Shown here: positions 1-7,303 of the stretch, piece after piece
Numbering within the stretch: position 1 is the stretch's first letter
Layout of the letters: each line of letters begins with the position of its first letter
NCBI GenBank assembly: GCA_937916195.1
Contig: CALFTO010000066.1
Coordinates: forward strand, 1-11,966
Source of the DNA: an uncultured Clostridia bacterium
GTDB lineage: Bacteria > Bacillota > Clostridia > Oscillospirales > Acutalibacteraceae
Direction: 5' to 3'
DNA length: 11,966 bases
Made by a program: the position numbers and the translations under genes
Notes under the pieces: generated by a model
The model's database searches: none
The model's input: only the letters and a program-made list of their open reading frames with translations
What the model was told of the DNA's origin: nothing

Positions 1-302
1 CAAAAACAGAGCAAACTGATTTGTTTAAATTTATTGAGAAGGAGCTTTGTACACCGTCTCTTGCACAGGTACAAAAGCTGAAAAAGTTATCTCAGGAAGG
101 TACACTTAATTCAGAGGTAATTTCTTCCATTGTGAAACAGCCGAAAGCTAATCAGGTGTTGACGGTTAAAATTCCCGAGGATAAAATTAGCAAATATTTG
201 AAGTCTAATGCAACACAAAAGGAAAAAGAAGATTTTCTTGCAAAGGCTGTGGAGTATTACGGAAAGCATCTTATGAAACAAAAAGACAGAGGTGCAAGAT
301 AA
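1..302 (+). CDS. ParB/RepB/Spo0J-like protein, C-terminal part (cut by window edge)
   Basis: The reading frame is open from the first complete codon (base 3) to the TAA at 300-302, so this is the 3' end of a longer gene that begins outside the window. The TTG at 21 has no ribosome binding site and is not a credible start. The visible ~99 residues (LCTPSLAQVQKLKKLSQEG, then a Lys-rich helix ending KQKDRG) resemble the C-terminal part of ParB/Spo0J-like proteins found next to serine recombinases in Firmicutes integrative elements. In that family the N-terminal ParB nuclease-like domain and helix-turn-helix carry the recognised motifs, and those are not visible here. Its likely role is DNA binding or maintenance of the mobile element. 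The stop overlaps the next start by one base (taATG), implying translational coupling. Family assignment rests on remembered similarity of the tail only. Confidence 0.6.
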   Translation, partial: KTEQTDLFKFIEKELCTPSLAQVQKLKKLSQEGTLNSEVISSIVKQPKANQVLTVKIPEDKISKYLKSNATQKEKEDFLAKAVEYYGKHLMKQKDRGAR

Positions 303-535
303 TGAAGAAAATTAATGATTTTTGCGGATTTCTTGGTGAGGATGAATATGTAATCGGCGGTGTGCTTTACAAGGTTTCTTCCACATTTGCACCTGCAAAT
401 ATCTGCAATCTTGAAAACACCATAGGTGATAAAGTGCAAAAATATGTCGGCAGTGATTTCGCACATTTGACATTGGTGCCTGATACAGATAAAATTGAAG
501 CAGAATATGTGACGACTGCCGGAAAGGAGGACTAA
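302..535 (+). CDS. Small unknown protein of the integrative element
   Basis: A 77-residue protein with ATG at 302, preceded by GAGGTG at 289-294 (7-base spacing). It overlaps the upstream stop and the downstream start by one base each, so it sits in the middle of a coupled three-gene string. The protein is soluble-looking, with no signal peptide or membrane segment. Residues 8-24 (CGFLGEDEYVIGGVLYK) are followed by a stretch rich in beta-formers, and the tail is acidic. I recognise no domain. The overlaps on both sides argue strongly that it is translated. Its position between a ParB-like gene and the recombinase suggests a role in element maintenance or in control of recombination, which is inference only. 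Confidence 0.65.
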   Translation: MKKINDFCGFLGEDEYVIGGVLYKVSSTFAPANICNLENTIGDKVQKYVGSDFAHLTLVPDTDKIEAEYVTTAGKED

Positions 536-2214
536 TGCAGTCAAACAATATAGGAATAACAGCTCTTTACTGTCGTCTTTCCCGTGATGACGGAAACGAC
601 AAGGAGAGCAACTCAATCGAAAATCAAAAGCTTATGCTTGCCCGTTATGCTAAGGAAAAAGGCTTTGAGAACACAAGGTTTTATGTGGATGACGGCTTTA
701 CGGGAACGAATTTCAACCGTCCTGATTTCAAAAGAATGATGGAGGATGTTGAAGCAGGGTATATCTCAACCATTATCGTAAAGGATATGTCCCGATTCGG
801 CAGAAATTATGTTGAAGTCGGACTTTACACCGAATCATATTTTCCCGAAAACAACATCCGCTTTATTGCCATAACCGACCTTGTTGACAGTGCTGACGGT
901 GAAAATGAAATAATCCCGTTCAAGAATGTTATGAATGAAATGTATGCAAGAGATATTTCAAAAAAGGTACGTACTGCCAAAAGAATCAGAGACAATATGG
1001 GTGAGCCTTTATCTCAACCGCCATACGGATATATGAAGGACCCCGAAAATCCTAAAAGGTGGATTATTGAACACGAGGCGGCAAGCGTTGTGAGAGAAAT
1101 ATTCAGACTTTATCTTGAAGGCTACGGACAGGACAAGATTGCAAGAACCTTGCAGGACAGAGGAATAAAGAATTGCACCTCATATTGGCAGGAGCGAGTC
1201 ATAGGCAGAGGCGGTAAAAAGGTACAGCCTAACCCTTACAAGTGGAAAAGCTCTACCATAGGTCAGATTCTTATCCGTCAGGAATATTGCGGTGATGTAG
1301 TAAATTTCAAAACTTACTCCAAGAGCTTCAAGAATAAGAAAAGGCTTCAGAATCCAGAAGAAAATTAGAAGATTTTCAAGGACGTTCACGAGCATATCAT
1401 TGACCGTGAAACCTTTGAAGCGGTACAGGCTCTCATCAAGAAATGCAAACGCAGAGACCCGAAGCCTGAAAACGGTGATAAAAATATCTTTTGTGACTTT
1501 CTTGTATGTGCCGAGTGCGGTCATAAACTATGGTATCATGTGAATACCCGAAACAAGGATATTCACTATTTCAGTTGCAGTAATTATGTAAAGGACTACA
1601 GAGGCAGCTGTCAGCACAGACATTATGTGAGAGCTGATGCTATTGAGCAGATTGTTATGCTTGAGCTTAAAAAGATGTCAGCTTGTATAAGGCATAACGA
1701 GGAAAGCTTTGCCGAAATTCTTGCACGAAAAACCAACAGCGACAAAATTTCCGAGGAGAAATACCTCAAAGCAGAGCTTGAAAGACTTATGAGCAGAAAT
1801 GTAAAGGTGGAGAGAAATTATGAAAAGCTGTATGAGGATAATATGGATGGCAAGGTAACTGACGAGTTGTTTATGCATATGTCAAGAAAGTACGAAGAAG
1901 AACGTCTTGAGCTAAGGGCAAAGATTTCAAAGCTCAGGGAACAGCAGGAGCAGCTTAATAACAAGGAAAAAGAAAAAGAGCTTTTTGTTTCTGCGGTTCG
2001 CAAGTTTATGGAAATGGAAACCTTAACAGCACCGCTTCTTCACGAGCTTATAGACCACATTGACATTTATGAAACTGAGGGCACGGGCAAAAACAGAACA
2101 CAGCGTATAGTAATTCATTATCGATTTGTGGGATATATTGAAATCCCGTCAGATACAGATAATTACAAGGCAGATACCCGTCAGGGTGTAGCAGTGGAAT
2201 ATCTCCCTGCATAA
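535..2214 (+). pseudogene. Large serine recombinase (TndX/TnpX type), interrupted by an in-frame amber codon
   Basis: If read through, this is one 559-codon frame starting at ATG 535 with AAAGGAGG at 523-530. Residues 8-150 are the serine-recombinase catalytic domain: Ser16 in CRLSRDD is the expected nucleophile, and Arg87/Arg90 in DMSRFGRNY are the active-site arginines. Residues ~165-270 are the Recombinase (DNA-binding) domain. A Cys4 zinc ribbon follows (Cys325, Cys328, Cys348, Cys359), then a long charged coiled coil (~390-470) and a DUF4368-like C-terminus (HELIDHIDIYE to VGYIEIP). Codon 278 (1366-1368) is TAG in the context NPEEN*KIFKDVHE; relatives usually have an aromatic residue there, so a TGG-to-TAG change is likely. 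The stop removes the zinc ribbon and coiled coil, which large serine recombinases need for DNA binding and synapsis. No frameshift is present. A GTG at 1540 could start the tail but has no ribosome binding site. Such enzymes excise and integrate conjugative elements. Confidence 0.88.
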
Positions 2215-2241
2215 CAAAAAAGAGCAGGCTAAAACCTGCTC
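2215..2241 (-). terminator. Hairpin just after the recombinase, terminator-like on the minus strand
   Basis: GAGCAGG (2222-2228) pairs with CCTGCTC (2235-2241) around a CTAAAA loop. The A-tract at 2216-2221 gives a run of T after the stem only on the minus strand, so it would stop transcripts coming leftward from the tRNA gene. On the plus strand no T-run follows, so it is a weak terminator for the recombinase, though the stem could still protect the mRNA 3' end. Confidence 0.5.
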
Positions 2242-2281
2242 GATACATATTGATGAAGCTATGAAATTAAATAAGAACCCG

Positions 2282-2333
2282 ACCCATAACGAAATCAGAG
2301 ATTTCTATGGGTACCCCGGAACCTTGTTGTTCC
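2282..2333. repeat. Nested inverted repeats between element end and tRNA terminator
   Basis: ACCCATA (2282-2288) pairs with TATGGGT (2306-2312), and inside it GAAATC (2291-2296) pairs with GATTTC (2300-2305) around an AGA loop. This makes one long hairpin with a two-base bulge. A second, smaller hairpin follows: GGAAC (2318-2322) with GTTCC (2329-2333). Neither is followed by a T-run, so they do not look like terminators. ACGAAATC (2289-2296) recurs at 2358-2365, and CATAACG (2285-2291) is the reverse complement of CGTTATG (2366-2372). The position beside the recombinase gene makes this a candidate for the element end or recombinase site, which is inference. Confidence 0.4.
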
Positions 2334-2338
2334 ACAAT

Positions 2339-2380
2339 AAAAAAGTCGAGTGTTCACACGAAATCCGTTATGAACACTCG
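2339..2380 (-). terminator. Intrinsic terminator of the tRNA-Met gene
   Basis: On the minus strand, four bases after the tRNA CCA end, CGAGTGTTCA (2380-2371) pairs perfectly with TGAACACTCG (2356-2347). A short ACG/CGT stem lies inside the loop, and the structure is followed by ACTTTTTT. This is a ten-pair stem with a U-tract, a standard Rho-independent terminator for the tRNA transcript. Confidence 0.85.
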
Positions 2381-2383
2381 AAA

Positions 2384-2459
<76 letters not shown>

Positions 2460-2493
2460 ATATTTACTTTGTACACTCCGTGAGTGCCTTATA

Positions 2494-2522
2494 ATAATAC
2501 ACTTATATTTTAATTTTGTCAA
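2494..2522 (-). promoter_or_regulatory. Sigma-A promoter of the tRNA-Met gene
   Basis: Reading the minus strand, TTGACA (2522-2517) is separated by exactly 17 bases from TATTAT (2499-2494). The expected start point lies about 28 bases before the tRNA 5' end at 2459. The -35 is a perfect consensus and the -10 matches at five of six positions. Confidence 0.85.
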
Positions 2523-2568
2523 GTGTTTTTTGTAAATATATAAATTTTCTTCAGTTTACATTATTATA

Positions 2569-2597
2569 TGGAAAATCGGCTCAAAATATGCTATAAT
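2569..2597 (+). promoter_or_regulatory. Promoter of the cysteine desulfidase gene
   Basis: TATAAT at 2592-2597 is a perfect -10 box, preceded by TG at 2589-2590, which makes an extended -10. A weak -35 (TGGAAA, 2569-2574) lies 17 bases upstream. The gene start at 2629 is about 25 bases beyond the predicted transcription start. Confidence 0.7.
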
Positions 2598-2628
2598 TTA
2601 TTTATAAAAATTGGATTGGGTGATTTTT

Positions 2629-3894
2629 GTGGAGAAAAGCCTTTATGAAGCATATTTAGAAATTCTGCACGCGGAATTAGTGCCTGCTATGGGTTGTACT
2701 GAGCCTATTGCCATTGCACTGACGGCGGCAAAGGCTAAGTCATATTTGGACGAGCCTGTGAAATCCGTTTCTATTTGCGTCAGCGGTAACATAATCAAAA
2801 ATGTTAAGAGCGTAAAAGTCCCCAACACAGGTGGACTTCGCGGAATTGAGGCTGCTGCGGCGGCAGGTTTGGTTGCCGGTAAGCCCGAAAATGAGCTTGA
2901 GCTTCTTTCGGGAATTACCGAGGACGAGCAGTCTGCCATTGCGAAGTTCATTAAAAATACACCTATGACTGTGACTGAGGCTGACACCAAGCAAGTGCTC
3001 GACATCGGCATCACACTTCACAGCGAAAATCACACAGTATATGCCCGCACGGTAGAAAGTCACACGGGGCTTTGCCTTATTGAGGTTGACGGCGAAGTAG
3101 TATTTGAGCGTGAAATCAACGAAAACGGAGAAACTGCTGAAAATTCACCATTAAGCATTGAGGGTATAATTGATTTTGCTGACAATGCAAATATTGATGA
3201 TGTTAAAGAACTGCTTGACCGTCAGATTACATATAATTCTCAAATCGCTGAAGAGGGACTTACGGGCAGATACGGTGCGGCAATCGGCAGAACCTTACTT
3301 ATGAGCTACGGCAACAATGTGCACAACCGCGCAAAAGCATGGGCGGCGGCGGGGTCTGACGCTCGAATGAGTGGTTGCGAAATGCCCGTTGTCATAAATT
3401 CGGGCAGTGGTAACCAAGGTCTTACAACCTCACTCCCTGTTATTGTGTATGCAAAAGAATTGGGCGTATCAAAGGAATTGCTTTACCGAGCATTACTTGT
3501 TGCAAATCTTACAACAATCCACTTAAAATCGGGTATTGGTTGTCTTTCGGCATACTGCGGTGCTATCAGCGCGGGCTGTGGTGCGGGTGCGGGTGTTATG
3601 TATCTGCACGGCGGTAAATTTGAAGAAATTTCACACACAGTTGTAAACGCACTTGCTATCAACTCGGGTGTTGTTTGTGACGGTGCAAAGGCAAGCTGTG
3701 CGGCAAAAATTGCGTCGGCGGTGGAGTCGGGACTTCTCGGTATGCAGATGTATATGCACGGCAAGGAATTCTACGGCGGTGACGGTATTGTCGCCCGTGA
3801 CGTTGAGTCAACAATCCGCAATGTTGGTCAGTTGGCACAGAGCGGTATGGCTGAAACGGATAAAGAGATTATAAGAATTATGTTGAAGGAGTAA
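2629..3894 (+). CDS. L-cysteine desulfidase / UPF0597 (serine dehydratase alpha-like) family protein
   Basis: The protein has 421 residues from GTG 2629. I chose this start because GGGTGA (2618-2623) lies five bases upstream; TTG 2611 is in frame but has no ribosome binding site. The family (E. coli YhaM/CyuA, archaeal cysteine desulfidase; related to the alpha domain of Fe-S L-serine dehydratase) releases sulfide, ammonia and pyruvate from L-cysteine in the cytosol using a [4Fe-4S] cluster. Cys23 in PAMGCTEP, Cys305 in SGIGCLSAYCG and Cys350 in GVVCDGAK have the spacing expected of the three cluster-binding cysteines. Further Cys lie at 310, 317 and 357. Residues 256-267 (VINSGSGNQGLT) are a conserved family motif. 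Length is normal. The gene may be annotated elsewhere as serine dehydratase alpha family; I favour cysteine as substrate, but sequence alone does not settle it. The next gene starts three bases after the stop, so they are probably cotranscribed. Confidence 0.85.
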   Translation: MEKSLYEAYLEILHAELVPAMGCTEPIAIALTAAKAKSYLDEPVKSVSICVSGNIIKNVKSVKVPNTGGLRGIEAAAAAGLVAGKPENELELLSGITEDEQSAIAKFIKNTPMTVTEADTKQVLDIGITLHSENHTVYARTVESHTGLCLIEVDGEVVFEREINENGETAENSPLSIEGIIDFADNANIDDVKELLDRQITYNSQIAEEGLTGRYGAAIGRTLLMSYGNNVHNRAKAWAAAGSDARMSGCEMPVVINSGSGNQGLTTSLPVIVYAKELGVSKELLYRALLVANLTTIHLKSGIGCLSAYCGAISAGCGAGAGVMYLHGGKFEEISHTVVNALAINSGVVCDGAKASCAAKIASAVESGLLGMQMYMHGKEFYGGDGIVARDVESTIRNVGQLAQSGMAETDKEIIRIMLKE

Positions 3895-3897
3895 AAA

Positions 3898-4371
3898 ATG
3901 GTAATTCAAACAAAATTATCAAAAAATTCTTTTGAAAATCGTCTTAAGACTATGACTACACCTTACAAGCATTGGAATTTTGATTACAAAGATAAAAACT
4001 GCTATGTTCTAAAACAGAAAAAGGATAACTTCAGAATTGGTTATCATGTTCCTTATGTATGGAATACTGACGGATATTGGTGTGAATACCTATATGGAAA
4101 ATATGTAGTAAATGATGATGGATATGTGGTTATCAACTACCGATTCGGCAAACCATTATTTATTATTATTCCCTTTATTGTCTTATTGATAATGTGTTTA
4201 CCAATTTTCCTTTACCTGCTTTATGATGTTATTATTAACGGTATTTTTGATATAGCAATATTCATTTCGGGAATATTCAGTATTATTGGAGCAGTTGGAT
4301 TATTTGGAAAATCAAAAAAGACAAGACATTCTTATTTGACTTTATTGCAAAAAATTTGTAAGGTTAAATAA
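3898..4371 (+). CDS. Unknown protein with two C-terminal membrane helices
   Basis: A 157-residue protein from ATG 3898. AAGGAG overlaps the end of the upstream gene, so the pair is tightly linked. Residues 1-~82 form a soluble domain rich in Tyr, Trp and Lys (for example GYWCEYLYGKYVV). Two hydrophobic helices follow, roughly 84-109 and 112-133, and then a basic tail (KSKKTRHSYLTLLQKICKVK). There is no signal peptide, so the N-domain and tail probably both face the cytoplasm. I recognise no family. The A+T-rich base use differs from the more G+C-rich desulfidase gene before it, which hints at a separate origin, but this is an impression rather than a calculation. Confidence 0.7.
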   Translation: MVIQTKLSKNSFENRLKTMTTPYKHWNFDYKDKNCYVLKQKKDNFRIGYHVPYVWNTDGYWCEYLYGKYVVNDDGYVVINYRFGKPLFIIIPFIVLLIMCLPIFLYLLYDVIINGIFDIAIFISGIFSIIGAVGLFGKSKKTRHSYLTLLQKICKVK

Positions 4372-4400
4372 AAGTGTTCTTTCTTAAAGGAGTAAGCAAT

Positions 4401-4586
4401 GTGGAACATTTAATTGAAATAAGAGGTTGCATTGATATTCCCGAAGAGGTTGACAAAAATACTGTGATTGACAGTTTCATTGAATGGGTTGAGTCAAACG
4501 GTTGGTATTTCGGCGGCGGTTTTCGTGAAATTATCGACGAATATTACATAAAAGATGACGGAACAAAGGGCGAGAAAGTAGAATAA
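4401..4586 (+). CDS. Small acidic protein of unknown function
   Basis: 61 residues from GTG 4401, chosen because AAAGGAG (4386-4392) sits eight bases upstream. The ATG at 4399 is in another frame, and the GTG at 4374 has no ribosome binding site. The protein is acidic and compact, predicted as strand-helix-strand: LIEIRGCIDIPEE, then a helix VIDSFIEWVESNGW, then FGGGF, and a final YYIKDDGTKGEK. The pattern of a helix ending ESNGW followed by FGGG occurs in small uncharacterised clostridial proteins and loosely recalls the DUF469/YggL core, but I would not name it. The gene follows the membrane protein by 29 bases and may share its transcript; the hairpin repeat downstream probably ends it. 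Confidence 0.65.
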   Translation: MEHLIEIRGCIDIPEEVDKNTVIDSFIEWVESNGWYFGGGFREIIDEYYIKDDGTKGEKVE

Positions 4587-4594
4587 TTGTTTCT

Positions 4595-4650
4595 CTCCCT
4601 CCGTCAAAGCTTCGTTTTGCCACCTCCCTCGTCAGAGGGAGGCAGTTTTA
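4595..4650 (+). repeat. Intergenic hairpin repeat, also terminator-like
   Basis: Two hairpins in a row. CAAAGC (4605-4610) pairs with GTTTTG (4614-4619) with one G-T wobble. CCTCCCTC (4623-4630) pairs with GAGGGAGG (4635-4642) around GTCA and is followed by CAGTTTT. A CTCCCTCCGTC block at the left end (4595-4605) could compete for the same GAGGGAG partner. The pattern of a CTCCCTCCGTCA block, a variable hairpin and a CCTCCCTC/GAGGGAGG stem matches a dispersed intergenic repeat I recall from gut Clostridia genomes; that is memory, not a search. The last stem plus T-run can act as terminator for the small gene upstream. Confidence 0.6.
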
Positions 4651-4676
4651 GTTAGTTCTTCAAAGGTGGTGGAGTA

Positions 4677-5732
4677 ATGTTTGAAAATTTATTGAATGAG
4701 GTTTCGTCTTGGGAATTTTTGAAGAGCACTCCCCTGCCTATTGCGGTTTATGGTACGGGTAACGGTGCTGACAGAGTATTTGAGGAATTTGAAAAACTTG
4801 GAATTAAGGTTTCTGCCGTTTGCGCGAGTGACGGATTTGTACGCAAGCGCACTTTTCGCGGGTTTGAGGTGAAATCCGTTTCTCAATTAGAGGCTAAATT
4901 TGATGATTTTGTGGTGGCACTTGCTTTTGCAAGCCCCCTCACGCAAGTTATAGAAAACATTAAAAATTTGTCGATGCGACATAAGGTTATAATGCCCTCT
5001 GTACCCGTTTGTGAAAGTAAAATTTTCAATAAAGAGTTTTTGAAAGCCCATCTTGATGAGATTGAAAAGGCTTATTCTTTACTTGCTGACGAGCAATCAA
5101 AAAAAGCATTTGAAAACATTATTCGTTTTCAGATTACGGGTAACTTAAATTATTGCTTTGATTGTGAAACTGAAAAGCAAGAGGCGTTTGAAATTCTCAA
5201 TTTGAATAATAATGAGAGTTTTCTCGATTTGGGTGCATACCGTGGTGATACCGTTGACGAGTTCTTGTATTATGTAAGCGGATACGAGAAAATCGTGGCA
5301 GTTGAGCCTGATTTAAGGACATACAAAAAGTTAGAAGCTCATTGTGAGGCTCTGCAAAACTGCGTAACGCTCAACAATGCAATATGGAGTGAAAACTGCA
5401 CTCTGCATTTTGACGGTAATAAGGGCCGCGGGGGCTCGGCAAAGGCTGACGGCACAGAAAATTCGGCGGTATGTGTTGATTATTTAACCGAACACTACGG
5501 CAAATTCACCTACATGAACATTGATGTTGAGGGTGCTGAAAAAGTAATGCTTAAGGGTGCAGAACACACTTTAAAATCTAACAGCCCGAAAATATGTATG
5601 GCGGTTTACCACAAAAGTGAGGATGTTTTCGCACTCGTTAATCAAATAAACAGTATAAATCCCGATTACAAAATCTATTTGAGGCATCACCCTCACATAT
5701 CATTTTGGGACACTAATATTTATTGCATATAG
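4677..5732 (+). CDS. FkbM family methyltransferase with N-terminal Rossmann-like domain
   Basis: 351 residues from ATG 4677, with the purine-rich GGTGGTGGAG just upstream. Residues 20-110 form a Rossmann-like fold beginning PIAVYGTGNGADRVFEEF, a glycine loop seen in nucleotide- or sugar-binding modules fused to such enzymes. Residues ~180-330 are the S-adenosylmethionine-dependent FkbM (Methyltransf_21) domain: motif I FLDLGAYRGDT (182-192), acidic motif II VAVEPD (207-212), and the family signature NIDVEGAE (281-288). The C-terminus YLRHH...WDTNIYC is typical. FkbM enzymes O-methylate small molecules or surface sugars; the substrate here is unknown. The protein is cytosolic with no signal peptide. 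The next gene starts eight bases after the TAG stop, so it is likely cotranscribed with the two phosphatases. Confidence 0.85.
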   Translation: MFENLLNEVSSWEFLKSTPLPIAVYGTGNGADRVFEEFEKLGIKVSAVCASDGFVRKRTFRGFEVKSVSQLEAKFDDFVVALAFASPLTQVIENIKNLSMRHKVIMPSVPVCESKIFNKEFLKAHLDEIEKAYSLLADEQSKKAFENIIRFQITGNLNYCFDCETEKQEAFEILNLNNNESFLDLGAYRGDTVDEFLYYVSGYEKIVAVEPDLRTYKKLEAHCEALQNCVTLNNAIWSENCTLHFDGNKGRGGSAKADGTENSAVCVDYLTEHYGKFTYMNIDVEGAEKVMLKGAEHTLKSNSPKICMAVYHKSEDVFALVNQINSINPDYKIYLRHHPHISFWDTNIYCI

Positions 5733-5740
5733 GAGTTAAA

Positions 5741-6583
5741 ATGAGTATTAAGCTTATTGTTACCGACCTTGACGGTACATTTTTAAACAGTAATCACGTG
5801 ACAATTCCACAAGAGAATATTGAGGCTTTTAAAAAGGCTCACGATATGGGTGTTAAAGTTGCGATTGCCAGCGGAAGAACTAAAATTCTTACTGATTATC
5901 TTGTTGAGCAATTGCCGTTTATTGATTATCTTATCACCTCAAACGGCGCATGCGTTTATGATTTGAAAACGAATAAAGAAGTGTGCTCAACTCTTATGAG
6001 CAACGCTCAATCCGTTGAGATTTTCAATATTCTTGATGAGTATGATTTGCTTTATGAAATCTATTTTAACGGCGACTGCTATATGAACAGCAAAAGTTAT
6101 TCAATGTTTAATGAGAAAAATGTTGCACCCCATATTTTTGCATTATTAAAAGATTTCATTAAAGAAGTTCCCGATTTATCGGCTCTGTTGGGCAATCAAG
6201 GAATGGAAAAGCTTAATATTCTTTCTCTTTCAGCTAAGCAGAGAGAAGAAATAGAAGAAAAAGTTTCGCGACTTGGTGAGTTTTCATATGCGTCATCTTT
6301 CCCGAAAGATGAGTGCAAAGACGGAAATCTCGAAATAACTCACATAAATTCCAACAAGGGTTATGCGGTGAAATGCCTTGCTGAAAGCTTAGGACTTGAA
6401 AGTCAAAATGTTATGTGCTTTGGCGACGGCGAAAATGACTGCACAATGTTAGAGTTTGCGGATTACTCGTTCGCAATGGCAAACGGCAGTGATTATGCAA
6501 AGAACTCGGCAAAATATGTAGCAGATACCAATGATAATGGCGGAGTTGCCAAGGCAATTAAACAATATGTATTCGGTGAATAA
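5741..6583 (+). CDS. Cof-type HAD phosphatase (class IIB)
   Basis: 280 residues from ATG 5741, chosen because AGGAG (5731-5735) is five bases upstream; the in-frame TTG at 5723 lies inside the upstream gene. All four HAD motifs are present: Asp9 and Asp11 in TDLDGT (nucleophile and acid), Ser44 in AIASGRT, Lys206 in NSNKGYAV, and Asp229/Asp233 in FGDGENDCTM (Mg2+ binding). The alpha/beta cap between residues ~85 and 190 and the total length fit the Cof/YwpJ subfamily, which dephosphorylates sugar phosphates, flavin mononucleotide or pyridoxal phosphate with broad specificity. The substrate cannot be read from sequence. Its stop lies one base before the start of the next phosphatase, indicating an operon. 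Confidence 0.9.
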   Translation: MSIKLIVTDLDGTFLNSNHVTIPQENIEAFKKAHDMGVKVAIASGRTKILTDYLVEQLPFIDYLITSNGACVYDLKTNKEVCSTLMSNAQSVEIFNILDEYDLLYEIYFNGDCYMNSKSYSMFNEKNVAPHIFALLKDFIKEVPDLSALLGNQGMEKLNILSLSAKQREEIEEKVSRLGEFSYASSFPKDECKDGNLEITHINSNKGYAVKCLAESLGLESQNVMCFGDGENDCTMLEFADYSFAMANGSDYAKNSAKYVADTNDNGGVAKAIKQYVFGE

Positions 6584-6584
6584 T

Positions 6585-7238
6585 ATGGATATTAAAAACT
6601 TCAAGGGTGCGATTTTCGATTTAGACGGCACACTTTTTGACTCAATGGGTATTTGGAAAGATGTTGACCTTGCGTTTTTTGAGCGAAGAAATATCGAAAT
6701 GCCTGACGATTATCAAGAAGCAATAAAGGATATGCACTTTAAGCCTATGGCGGAATACACGAAAGCGCGTTTTAACCTGCCCGATGATATTTACGACATT
6801 ATGGACGAATGGTGCGAGCTGTGTTTTGAGGAATATGAAAAAAATGTACCTTTGAAAAACGGCGCAAAAGAATATTTGGAATATCTTAAAAACAACGGCA
6901 TAAAAATTGCTTTTGCAACGGCAAACACCAAGGATTTGAGCAAGATTTGTCTTAAAAACAACGGCATTTTCGATTTGTTCGACGCGGGGGCTTATCTTTT
7001 TGAGGCGGGAACAAACAAAAATGAACCCGATATTTATCTTTTGGCTTGTGAAAGGCTTGGACTCTCCCCTACCGACTGCATAGTTTTTGAGGATATTCTG
7101 CCCGCTATTCTCGGTGCTAAAAAAGGCGGGTTTGCAGTTTGCGGAGTTTATGACAAGTTTTCAGAGAAAGACACTGAAGAAATAACCGCAAATGCAGATT
7201 ATTATATAAAATCCTTCTCGGAACTTCTTTACAAATAA
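6585..7238 (+). CDS. HAD-IA family phosphatase (beta-phosphoglucomutase-like)
   Basis: 217 residues from ATG 6585. I chose this start because GGTGA (6575-6579) is five bases upstream, inside the end of the previous gene; ATG 6567 is an in-frame alternative. HAD motifs: Asp12 and Asp14 in FDLDGTLFDS, Thr112 in FATANT, Lys145 in TNKNEPDIY, and Glu169-Asp170 in IVFEDI. The helical cap (residues ~20-90) after motif I marks subclass IA, shared with beta-phosphoglucomutase, phosphoglycolate phosphatase and small sugar-phosphate phosphatases. The third motif reads NKNEPD rather than the usual KPxPD, a mild divergence. The substrate is unknown. It ends the run that begins with the FkbM gene, and no terminator is evident after it. 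Confidence 0.88.
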   Translation: MDIKNFKGAIFDLDGTLFDSMGIWKDVDLAFFERRNIEMPDDYQEAIKDMHFKPMAEYTKARFNLPDDIYDIMDEWCELCFEEYEKNVPLKNGAKEYLEYLKNNGIKIAFATANTKDLSKICLKNNGIFDLFDAGAYLFEAGTNKNEPDIYLLACERLGLSPTDCIVFEDILPAILGAKKGGFAVCGVYDKFSEKDTEEITANADYYIKSFSELLYK

Positions 7239-7303
7239 GAAAAAAAGTTATATCATATTAATGGTTAAAAAATTTACATTACATAAAGAAAGAAGAATGA
7301 TTT

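Noticed and set aside
257..616. Minus-strand open frames overlapping the small element gene and recombinase start
   Set aside because: They overlap strongly supported plus-strand genes with ribosome binding sites and have no recognisable protein features.
1366..1368. TAG read as an amino acid (pyrrolysine or other recoding)
   Set aside because: Other genes in the window end at TAG, no recoding structure is evident, and the family does not carry a special residue at this site.
1366..1540. Recombinase as two separate functional genes (535-1368 and 1540-2214)
   Set aside because: Both parts are in one frame with family-like sequence continuing through 1369-1539, and the GTG at 1540 has no ribosome binding site. 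One gene with a nonsense codon explains it better.
2222..2241. Hairpin after the recombinase as a plus-strand Rho-independent terminator
   Set aside because: No T-run follows on the plus strand; the A-tract is on the other side, so it fits the minus strand.
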